DNA of 64,000 nt from Lacibacter sediminis (GTDB lineage Bacteria > Bacteroidota > Bacteroidia > Chitinophagales > Chitinophagaceae), in contig NZ_CP060007.1 of the NCBI RefSeq assembly GCF_014168535.1, positions 3,038,001 through 3,102,000 on the forward strand, written 5' to 3'. The notes under the pieces were generated by a model. That model saw only the letters and a list, made by a program, of their open reading frames with translations, did no database searches and had not been told where the DNA came from. Positions within the stretch are counted from its first letter, which is position 1; each line of letters begins with the position of its first letter. This document shows positions 7,498 through 14,816 of the stretch, in pieces. The position numbers were made by a program, and so were the translations under genes.

Positions 7498-10065
7498 TTA
7501 TTTATTCGGCTTCGCCAGCAAGTTAGCGATTAACCTGTAAGAACCCGGAACACCTGCAGGCAGTTGCCGAAAGAAAGCCAATGCCGAATATACAAATCTT
7601 CCTTTGCCATAATCAGCAACGATCAAACTCCCGTTACGCTGCGGCTCACCAGCATCATTCATGCCAAACAGCGATGTAAATTTTGCATCGATATTATCGG
7701 CTTCGTACACGCTGCGTTCCTGTACCCAACCTTCAAAATCCTTTTCGGTGATCTTGTTCGGATAGTTCAATACGACATGATTTGGCGCAAGAAAATTCAC
7801 TTTTGCATTTTCCTCCGTTACACGGTTCCTTGAAATAACAAATGGATAGGGAGAGATTTTTGATCGCAGCTGACCTAATTGATTGCTGGTGTTGTACTGC
7901 ACCAGCAACACACCACCTTCTTTCACATATTGCATCAACTCGTCGTACGCATTACTCAACCATTCATGAATATTGTATGCACGAATACCTGTTACCACCG
8001 CATCGTATTGTTTCAGGTTAGCATACGTTACTTTGTCTTCTGTAAGCATTTCAACCGTGTAGCCTAATTGCTGCAAACTGTAAGGCAGAAAATCACCGGC
8101 ACCATTAATATAGCCGATCTTCTTTCCAACAATCTTTGCATCAACCGTTACAACTTTTGTAACAGCATCAGGGAAATAAGTGATCACAGGAATATGATCG
8201 TATTGAATTTTACGTACACGTTGCTTATTGATAAATGAAACACCTGAAGAATAATTGGGTTGTATAAATCCTGACAACCCATTACTAAACTTTTCAGGTC
8301 TCACTTTTGCATTTAATTGATAATCGTTTCCTTTAACGAATTCAAACTTACCATTGTCTGAATTCACTTTCCATCCTGAAGCACCATTGATTGAAACAGT
8401 TCCATTTGTTTTAATGGTTGCCTGTGGTATAAATGAAAAACTGATTTGCTTTGACGTTGTGTCTTTAAACAGCAAAAGCGAATTTCCTGCTTTGATCAAC
8501 GCAGGTGGATACACGATAAGTTTTTCATACAACTCTCCTTTTACAGGATCGGTATGTTTATACATTACCGGTTTTACAAACGAAAAATCAGTTCCGTAAA
8601 CTGAAATATGAAATACAGCGGTATAAGACGAACTGTTTTCTGCCATTCCAATTTTTCGTTGATCATCCACCGTAAAACTTCCGGTACTCATTGGTTTTAC
8701 GATCCAATATGGTTCGGTCACTTGTCGTTTTACAAGGATGCGTCTTGCAAAGTTTATATTTTGATTTGGCGTGAGTTGCTTATCAAATGTTGAGTCAACA
8801 AAATAAGGCTGCTCACTCATTTCTTTTTTCAACGCTTCATCATACCAACTAAGTTTTGATTTCAAGCTGTCACGGCTTGCCAACAATGAACTGCTATCAA
8901 GCATCACTCTCTTTAAAAGAACCGGGATCGCTGTACGGTTGATCACATTAAAGTTTACACGCAAACTATCGCCTGTAACAATATATTCCTGGTTAGTGCT
9001 CGCCTCCATCCATAAACCTGCGCATGCTTCAATCAATGACTTTACTTCATTGAGCTTTTTTATTTTCCAGTCGCCATCGTTTACTTTTTCAATTGCGTTG
9101 TATAAAGCAACGAGTGATTGAACAGATGCTGAAGGATTTTGAACTGAATAGTTTGCTACGATCTGATCGATCATCGCATTGATAGCTGCGCCACCTTCAA
9201 ACCTGCTCCAATCGTTGATAATTCCTTCAGCCAGATCTTGCTGTACAGGTTCTCCTGCAGTAAGTGTAAAAAATTCCGTTGATGATCCACGCTGACTAGG
9301 CACACCAAATCCCTGGCTCTTGTGCATGCTTCTGCTTTCACTGGCAATTTCGCCATAGCCTTTACCAAGTAATGGATTAAAAGCACCCACATCTAATTTT
9401 AGCTGATCATTTGATGTGGTATTATTTCCACCAAAATTGAAGGTGTTCCAGAAAATCCGTTTTGTCTTCCATGGCTTCACACCATATTTGAATTGTTCAG
9501 GAAAACGGTTGGGATCAGCAGCGGCATCAAACGCCTCACGTGCAAGTACAGCCGAAGCTGAGTGATGCCCATGCCCTGCCCTGTTATCGGGAGGAAAACG
9601 TGTAATGATCACATCAGGTTGAAACTTGCGTATCACCCAAACAACATCACTCAATATTTTTTCTTTCTCCCAAATGCTTAATGCTTCTTCGGTTGTTTTA
9701 GAGAAACCAAAATCATAAGCACGTGTAAAGAATTGTTCAGCACCATCAATGCGTCGTGCCGCCAGTAATTCCTGTGTGCGGATAAGTCCCAGTTCAATAC
9801 CCTGCTCATCACCAATAAGATTTTGTCCGCCATCACCACGTGTCATGCTTAAATAACCGGTGCGGTATAAACGCTCTTTGCTGAAATAAGCGAGTAATCT
9901 TGTATTCTCATCGTCGGGGTGAGCAGCAACATAAAGGACGCTGCCAATGACTTTGAGTTTCTTAAGCCCGAGCAAAATTTCCGCACTGTTCATTGTTTGC
10001 GGAGTTTGCGCTTTGGCTGTAAACAGTATAACGAATGAAAGAATAAAAGCGATTCCTTTTCTCAT
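7498..10065 (-). CDS. Secreted PIG-L family deacetylase with C-terminal ThuA/GATase-like domain
   Basis: 855 residues from ATG 10065; the frame also has a TTG nine bases earlier, but the ATG gives a clean signal peptide (MRKGIAFILSFVILFTAKA). The PIG-L/LmbE domain has the zinc and catalytic motif AHPDDE near residue 45 and the H-G-H-H cluster (RAGHGHHSASA) near 170. A long beta-rich middle part follows, and the last 230 residues resemble a class I glutamine amidotransferase-like/ThuA fold (KKIGYINGAGDFLPYSLQQL). Members hydrolyse N-acetyl groups of GlcNAc-type substrates, so a periplasmic role in glycan breakdown is likely. It heads the operon with two small membrane proteins and the symporter. 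Confidence 0.85.
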   Translation of the reverse strand: MRKGIAFILSFVILFTAKAQTPQTMNSAEILLGLKKLKVIGSVLYVAAHPDDENTRLLAYFSKERLYRTGYLSMTRGDGGQNLIGDEQGIELGLIRTQELLAARRIDGAEQFFTRAYDFGFSKTTEEALSIWEKEKILSDVVWVIRKFQPDVIITRFPPDNRAGHGHHSASAVLAREAFDAAADPNRFPEQFKYGVKPWKTKRIFWNTFNFGGNNTTSNDQLKLDVGAFNPLLGKGYGEIASESRSMHKSQGFGVPSQRGSSTEFFTLTAGEPVQQDLAEGIINDWSRFEGGAAINAMIDQIVANYSVQNPSASVQSLVALYNAIEKVNDGDWKIKKLNEVKSLIEACAGLWMEASTNQEYIVTGDSLRVNFNVINRTAIPVLLKRVMLDSSSLLASRDSLKSKLSWYDEALKKEMSEQPYFVDSTFDKQLTPNQNINFARRILVKRQVTEPYWIVKPMSTGSFTVDDQRKIGMAENSSSYTAVFHISVYGTDFSFVKPVMYKHTDPVKGELYEKLIVYPPALIKAGNSLLLFKDTTSKQISFSFIPQATIKTNGTVSINGASGWKVNSDNGKFEFVKGNDYQLNAKVRPEKFSNGLSGFIQPNYSSGVSFINKQRVRKIQYDHIPVITYFPDAVTKVVTVDAKIVGKKIGYINGAGDFLPYSLQQLGYTVEMLTEDKVTYANLKQYDAVVTGIRAYNIHEWLSNAYDELMQYVKEGGVLLVQYNTSNQLGQLRSKISPYPFVISRNRVTEENAKVNFLAPNHVVLNYPNKITEKDFEGWVQERSVYEADNIDAKFTSLFGMNDAGEPQRNGSLIVADYGKGRFVYSALAFFRQLPAGVPGSYRLIANLLAKPNK

Positions 10066-10207
10066 GGAAGACAATTGTTGGCTGCGAAGATAGAGTTTGC
10101 CCCTATCTGTTTCCTACCGATGCTGTAAATTTTAAATGATTAACATTTTTGCAATAAACATATTCCATACAATCACTTGCGTCTGACTACTTACCACTTA
10201 CCGCACT

Positions 10208-11614
10208 TTACAATGACGAACCGAAAAATAAATACGCCAGTAAGATGGATGTGATAATACCAACGAGATCGGCCAGCAACATGGCGCCTACGGCATAACG
10301 GGTATTCTTAATTCCCACAGCTCCAAAGTAAACAGCGATCACATAGAATGTTGTATCACTGGAACCTTGCAACACCGATGACAAACGACCGGCAAAAGAA
10401 TCGGGACCAAATGTTTTCATTGTATCAATCATCATACCTCTTGCACCACTGCCGCTTAATGGTTTAATAAGTGCCGTTGGTAACCCATCAACAAAACGTG
10501 TATCAGCTCCCATCCACATAAAAATTGATTTCATGCCATTGATCACAACATCAAACGTACCACTGGTGCGCAAAAGACTAATGGCAACTAACATCCCAAC
10601 TAAATAAGGAATGATGCGCACAGCAGTTTCAAATCCTCCTTTTGCTCCTTCAATAAATGCATCAAACACATTGATCTTTTTATACAAAGCCCCCAAAACG
10701 ATCGCAAGAAAAATAAACAGGATCAAGCCGTTGCTGAGCACGCTGGAAAAAGATTGAACACCATCTGCATCTAAGCGAACAAGATAAAGTACCAATGACG
10801 CAATGATAGCGGAGATACCAAGTACCCATGCCAATATCACCGGTTGAAACACATTGATCTTTTGTTTGAATGAAACGATAAACATCGCTGCCATCGTTGC
10901 AGCAAATGTGGCTACCATACAAGGCACAAAAATATCGGTGGGATTGCTGGCTTTCAGTGACGCCCTTGCAGCAATAATTGTAACAGGAATAAGTGTTAAG
11001 CCTGAAGCATGCAAACATAAAAACATCAGTTGTGCATTGCTGGCTGTTGTTTTGCTGGGATTAAGTTCCTGCAGACTTTCCATTGCTTTTAAACCGAATG
11101 GAGTTGCTGCATTATCTAAGTTGAGCAAATTGGCACTAAAGTTCATCATCATATGCCCGAATGCAGGATGGCCTTTCGGTACTTCAGGGAAAATGCGTGA
11201 AAAGAATGGACCGATAATACGTGATAACAAATTGATGCCGCCCGCTTTTTCTGCAATACTCATAAAGCCCATGAACAGGGCCATGATGCCGATAAGACCA
11301 ATACAAATGGTCACAGCATCTTTACAAGTTTCAATCACCCCATTTGCATTCTGAACTCTTACCGCAACAACCTCTGATCCTTCTCTTTTATAGGTGATCT
11401 TATTCTCAGTAACTCGTGAAGAAGTATCTAAGGCCTGCAGAATAGCCGGAGAAGCACTTGTAGAATTCATCGACTTCACTTCCAGCGAATCACCATTTTT
11501 GCCGATGATCATAGAAGAAAATATCTGCTTTTCCCCCCCCATGGGCAGGTACTTGAATAACGCAACTGTGATTGCTATCAGGATGAACGCACTCCAGATT
11601 CTGCTTAACGCCAT
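10208..11614 (-). CDS. SpmA/SpmB-like nucleoside-recognition membrane protein
   Basis: 468 residues, about ten membrane helices. Two Gate (nucleoside recognition) domains are fused: the first around the AGGINLLSRIIGPFFSRIFP stretch and the second near the end (VDGLPTALIKPLSGSGARGM), matching SpmA and SpmB joined in one chain. Such fusions are common in Bacteroidota, which do not sporulate, so the spore name is misleading and the substrate is unknown. Residues about 30-100 form a periplasmic-looking insert. Eight consecutive G bases encode residues 25-28 (MGGE), a possible slippage site. No terminator was found before the PIG-L gene. Confidence 0.8.
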   Translation of the reverse strand: MALSRIWSAFILIAITVALFKYLPMGGEKQIFSSMIIGKNGDSLEVKSMNSTSASPAILQALDTSSRVTENKITYKREGSEVVAVRVQNANGVIETCKDAVTICIGLIGIMALFMGFMSIAEKAGGINLLSRIIGPFFSRIFPEVPKGHPAFGHMMMNFSANLLNLDNAATPFGLKAMESLQELNPSKTTASNAQLMFLCLHASGLTLIPVTIIAARASLKASNPTDIFVPCMVATFAATMAAMFIVSFKQKINVFQPVILAWVLGISAIIASLVLYLVRLDADGVQSFSSVLSNGLILFIFLAIVLGALYKKINVFDAFIEGAKGGFETAVRIIPYLVGMLVAISLLRTSGTFDVVINGMKSIFMWMGADTRFVDGLPTALIKPLSGSGARGMMIDTMKTFGPDSFAGRLSSVLQGSSDTTFYVIAVYFGAVGIKNTRYAVGAMLLADLVGIITSILLAYLFFGSSL

Positions 11615-11708
11615 ACTTCAATTTTAGATTACGGATTGAAGATTGCAGATTTTTACGAAACAGCCAAAACCATCTTTTCACAGGTTTCGCTGCTAAGTTT
11701 CGAAGGCT

Positions 11709-11716
11709 TATCTTTG
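11709..11716 (+). promoter_or_regulatory. Candidate promoter of ychF
   Basis: TATCTTTG matches the TAnnTTTG -7 element, with TTTC (one base from the TTTG -33 element) at 11685-11688 and a 20-bp spacer. The leader to the ATG would be about 115 nt. Confidence 0.45.
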
Positions 11717-11839
11717 CGCCTCGAAAAAAAGCAGATTAGAATTGTTGTGGTTGAAGTGTGCAACGCAAGGAACGGTGAATAGAATTAAAGGGCCGACAAC
11801 AAAATCTGAAATCTAACTTCTAAAATCGTATATCGAATC

Positions 11840-12940
11840 ATGGGTTTAAAAGCAGGTATTGTGGGTTTGCCAAACGTTGGAAAGTCGACCTTGTTCAACG
11901 CCGTAAGTAACAGCGCCAAGGCACAGGCGAGTAATTATCGTTTTTGTACCATTGAACCCAATGTTGGTTTGGTGGATGTGCCGGATGTGCGGATTGATAA
12001 ACTGGCGGAACTGGTGGTGCCGGATCGAACTGTTCCAACACAGATCGAGATCGTTGATATTGCCGGTTTGGTGAAAGGTGCCAGCAAAGGTGAAGGCTTG
12101 GGTAATAAGTTTTTGGCAAATATCCGTGAAGTAGATGCGATCATTCATGTGATCCGTTGTTTTGAAGATGAAAATGTGTTGCGTGAGGAAGGTGCCATTA
12201 ACCCTGTAAGCGACAAGGAAATTATTGATACCGAATTGCAGTTGAAAGATCTTGATACTGTTGAAAAGAAAATTCAACGTATCGAAAAACAGGCACGTGT
12301 TGGTGATGCAAAAGCAAAAGCTGAGCTGGAAGTCTTGCTCGCTTGTAAAGCACATTTGGAACAGGGTAAAAGCATTCGTGGTTTAGATCTGAACAGTGCT
12401 GAACTTGATCTCATCCAGGATTCTTTTTTCCTGACGCAGAAAAAAGTATTGTATGTGGCGAATGTGGATGAAGCCAGTATGCATACGGGTAATAAATATT
12501 CAGAGGCTTTGATTGCCGCTGTAAAAGATGAAGGTGCAGAAGTGATTGTGATGAACAACAGCATTGAAGCACAGATCAGCGAAATGGAAGATCCGGATGA
12601 TAAGCAATTGTTCATGGATGAATATAAGATGACAGAGCCTGCATTGAATCGTTTGATCCGCACGACATACCACCTTCTTGACCTGCAAACATATTTCACG
12701 GCGGGTGTTCAGGAAGTTCGTGCATGGACCTTCCACAAAGGCTGGAAAGCGCCACAATGCGCTGGTGTGATCCATACCGATTTTGAAAAAGGCTTTATCA
12801 AAGCGGAAGTAATTGGGTACGATGACTATGTTACCTATAAAACCGAAGCTGCAGCACGTGAAGCAGGAAAATTAAGAATTGAAGGAAAGGAATACCTGGT
12901 GAAGGATGGCGATGTGATGCATTTCAGGTTTAATGTGTAA
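11840..12940 (+). CDS. ychF: Ribosome-binding ATPase YchF
   Basis: 366 residues, the usual length. The P-loop is GLPNVGKSTLFNAVS (about 7-21), the switch region has IEPNVGLVDVPD and DIAGLVKGASKGEGLG, and the base-specificity motif is NVDE instead of the GTPase NKxD, which marks YchF as an ATP-preferring Obg-family member. A TGS domain ends the protein. It binds the ribosome and takes part in stress responses. The gene is alone on its strand, with a candidate promoter upstream and a strong terminator downstream. Confidence 0.95.
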   Translation: MGLKAGIVGLPNVGKSTLFNAVSNSAKAQASNYRFCTIEPNVGLVDVPDVRIDKLAELVVPDRTVPTQIEIVDIAGLVKGASKGEGLGNKFLANIREVDAIIHVIRCFEDENVLREEGAINPVSDKEIIDTELQLKDLDTVEKKIQRIEKQARVGDAKAKAELEVLLACKAHLEQGKSIRGLDLNSAELDLIQDSFFLTQKKVLYVANVDEASMHTGNKYSEALIAAVKDEGAEVIVMNNSIEAQISEMEDPDDKQLFMDEYKMTEPALNRLIRTTYHLLDLQTYFTAGVQEVRAWTFHKGWKAPQCAGVIHTDFEKGFIKAEVIGYDDYVTYKTEAAAREAGKLRIEGKEYLVKDGDVMHFRFNV

Positions 12941-12960
12941 TAAGACTTGCAATAAAGTTT

Positions 12961-12990
12961 AAAAGCGGCGCTTAAAGAGCCGCTTTTTTA
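12961..12990 (+). terminator. Intrinsic terminator of ychF
   Basis: Nine-base stem AAAAGCGGC / GCCGCTTTT with a 9-nt loop and a run of T, 20 bp past the stop codon. Confidence 0.85.
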
Positions 12991-13016
12991 TTTGCCCATC
13001 ATTTGTAACTGGGCGC

Positions 13017-13043
13017 AAAAAAATCCCCCGGAAAACCGAGGGA
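13017..13043 (-). terminator. Intrinsic terminator of the L31 gene
   Basis: On the minus strand a stem of CCCTCGG with CCGGGGG (one G-T pair), TTTT loop, is followed by seven T. It lies 41 bp past the rpmE2 stop. Confidence 0.85.
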
Positions 13044-13083
13044 TAACTTATTTACTGAATGGCTCTTAAAGAAACTGTTCAGC

Positions 13084-13335
13084 TTATGCTTTCTTAGCGT
13101 ATTTTTTCTTGAATTTGTCGATACGACCAGCAGTATCCACAAGGATATTCTGACCAGTAAAGAATGGATGACTCATGCTGGAAATCTCCAGTTTAATAAG
13201 AGGGTATTCATTACCATCTTCCCATTTTACTGTTTCTTTTGACGGGGCAGTAGAACGGGTTAAAAATGAATAGCCGTTACTCATGTCTTTAAACACTACA
13301 AAACGGTAATTAGCGGGATGAAGTTCTTTTTTCAT
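13084..13335 (-). CDS. rpmE2: 50S ribosomal protein L31, type B (zinc-free)
   Basis: 83 residues. The start [20 protein letters not shown] and the stretch [20 protein letters not shown] identify L31. The four zinc-binding cysteines of type A are absent and the loop region is longer, so this is the type B, zinc-independent paralogue, standard in Bacteroidota. A well-formed promoter and a leader hairpin precede it and a terminator follows, so it is an independent unit. Confidence 0.95.
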   Translation of the reverse strand: MKKELHPANYRFVVFKDMSNGYSFLTRSTAPSKETVKWEDGNEYPLIKLEISSMSHPFFTGQNILVDTAGRIDKFKKKYAKKA

Positions 13336-13353
13336 AATTCCTGGGAGTTTTCA

Positions 13354-13371
13354 GCACGGATTTGGCCGTGC
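13354..13371 (-). promoter_or_regulatory. Leader hairpin upstream of rpmE2
   Basis: GCACGG / CCGTGC, a perfect 6-bp stem with a 6-nt loop, sits in the predicted 5' leader, 19-36 bases before the ATG, preceded on the transcript by a run of eight A. It could be a ribosomal-protein autoregulatory site. Confidence 0.4.
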
Positions 13372-13390
13372 ATTTTTTTTAACGAAAGCG

Positions 13391-13422
13391 CAAAAGTAAA
13401 GATTCTGTACTACTGAGCCAAA
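13391..13422 (-). promoter_or_regulatory. Promoter of rpmE2
   Basis: On the minus strand TTTG (13422-13419), a 20-bp spacer and TACTTTTG (13398-13391) match both the -33 and -7 elements of Bacteroidota vegetative promoters. The leader would be about 50 nt. Confidence 0.65.
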
Positions 13423-13731
13423 TGAAATTTTAGATAGATCACGGCCGTCCAAAAATAGTCGCCGGCGGCTTTCAGGCAACTCTTTTCTTTTTATTCTGAA
13501 AAAGGCAACATAAACTTAAACTTATGTACTAATGAAAGGTCTGATAAAAGCTGAAATTTGTCCGATAAAACTGGTAAATGCTCAATCGCTTTTAAATAAT
13601 GATGGCCAAGACTGATTCTATAAAATTTCGATACAAAGAGTATGAAAAGCACTTTTTTTATTGTTCCTTTGTCCTCCTGTGAAATCCATAAGGTTCAATA
13701 TCCGGATTATTCCAACTATTAAACGAACATT
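13423..13731. other. Intergenic region, nothing recognised
   Basis: About 300 bp between the L31 promoter and a small possible gene. No RNA gene, terminator or convincing frame was seen. It is part of an 840-bp gap (13336-14175), the emptiest stretch of the window. Confidence 0.5.
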
Positions 13732-13869
13732 ATGTTGACTCACCTATTGGTAATCGGATCGATCATTTTTCTTTTTGTAAGCATTCAATGGCTTTCCCGT
13801 CGCAAGCAGGCAAAATTCCGCCAATCAGCACAACGTCAATTTCATCCAAAACAGGAAGCTGCAGCCTGA
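13732..13869 (+). CDS. Possible 45-residue single-pass membrane protein
   Basis: ATG 13732 to TGA 13867-13869. The peptide has one hydrophobic helix (MLTHLLVIGSIIFLFVSIQW) followed by a basic tail (LSRRKQAKFRQSAQRQFHPK). The helix then positive-inside tail is what a small membrane protein looks like, but no neighbour, promoter or homologue supports it. Confidence 0.4.
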   Translation: MLTHLLVIGSIIFLFVSIQWLSRRKQAKFRQSAQRQFHPKQEAAA

Positions 13870-14175
13870 GTTTCGTCTATTTTATTCTTCTTACCTAGTT
13901 GATATAGGGGCATAAAAAAAGCACCGAATTGTTCTTTATAATCGCTTGCGCTTTTATACTTACTAACCCAGTGCTTCCGGAATCAGCAATTATCTTTTAA
14001 CGGACTTTTGCTGCTCCACCACTTTCACTTTTATTGCTAAAATTTCCAGCGGCTTTGTATGTTAAAAGTAGTCTTTGATTCCTATTCGTTCCAACTTTCA
14101 GGGGGCTTTGATATGCACCAGTTAAGCACCTGGTTATCCACCGGAAACAGCCCAAAAACCTCAGTTCTGCACAGT
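13870..14175. other. Intergenic region, little recognised
   Basis: A 306-bp gap before yajQ. A 40-codon frame (ATG 14059 to TGA 14181) runs into the yajQ end and has no protein-like character. Nothing else was seen. Confidence 0.5.
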
Positions 14176-14667
14176 TTATGAACGCATGTTCTCGAATTGT
14201 AAAGGAACGCCGAGATCCCAGCCTTTAGAAGCCTGGATCACTTCCTGCAGATCATCAATTTTTTTCCCCGTAACCCTAACAATATCATCGTTAATGGAAG
14301 CCTGCACCTTTAACCCGGAGTCTTTTATCAGCTTTACGATCTTTTTGGCATCCTCCTGTTTCAAGCCATTGCGCACCAGTACTTCTTTCTTAACGAGTTT
14401 ACCACTCTGGAACGATTCCTTGCTTTGATCGAATGCTTCCGGTGCTATCCCCTGCTTGTGTGCACGGCTGATCAATACATCGATCAACTGCCCCATTTTC
14501 ATTTCATCTTCCACCTCAATATTGATCTTAAACTCTTTCTTGTTCAAATCAATTTTCACATGACTTGCTTTAAAATCAAAACGATTGGTGATCTCCTTGG
14601 TGGTAACGTTCACCGCATTGTCCAGTGCCTGGGCATCAACTTTACTAACAATATCAAATGATGGCAT
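14176..14667 (-). CDS. yajQ: YajQ family nucleotide-binding protein
   Basis: 163 residues from ATG 14667, where the conserved N-terminus MPSFDIVSKVDAQALDNAVN begins; a 15-residue upstream extension is not family-like. The family (DUF520) has two ferredoxin-like domains and ends with a conserved GVPLQFENMR. Members bind nucleic acid or cyclic di-GMP in some bacteria; which applies here is unknown. The protein is cytosolic. It is followed by 840 bp without a clear gene. Confidence 0.9.
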   Translation of the reverse strand: MPSFDIVSKVDAQALDNAVNVTTKEITNRFDFKASHVKIDLNKKEFKINIEVEDEMKMGQLIDVLISRAHKQGIAPEAFDQSKESFQSGKLVKKEVLVRNGLKQEDAKKIVKLIKDSGLKVQASINDDIVRVTGKKIDDLQEVIQASKGWDLGVPLQFENMRS

Positions 14668-14756
14668 AACTAAAAATTTGAAATAAGACGTACAAAATAC
14701 GAAGTGTTTCAATGCAAAAATAAATGTTGTAAAATAAAAACGGTCTGTAAAAAGAA

Positions 14757-14776
14757 ACCCCGGTAGAAACCGGGGT
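14757..14776 (-). terminator. Intrinsic terminator of the beta-barrel gene
   Basis: Perfect 8-bp stem ACCCCGGT / ACCGGGGT with an AGAA/TTCT tetraloop; the minus-strand transcript continues into TTCTTTTT. Confidence 0.85.
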
Positions 14777-14816
14777 CGTCAATCAACATGAGAAAATATA
14801 TAGAGAGAATAAAAAC

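Noticed and set aside
11846..12355. 169-codon open frame antisense to ychF
   Set aside because: Its length reflects the codon use of the strongly supported ychF gene on the other strand; the peptide has no family features.
14059..14181. 40-codon open frame before yajQ
   Set aside because: It overlaps the yajQ stop by six bases, lacks hydrophobic or other protein-like regularity and has no support.
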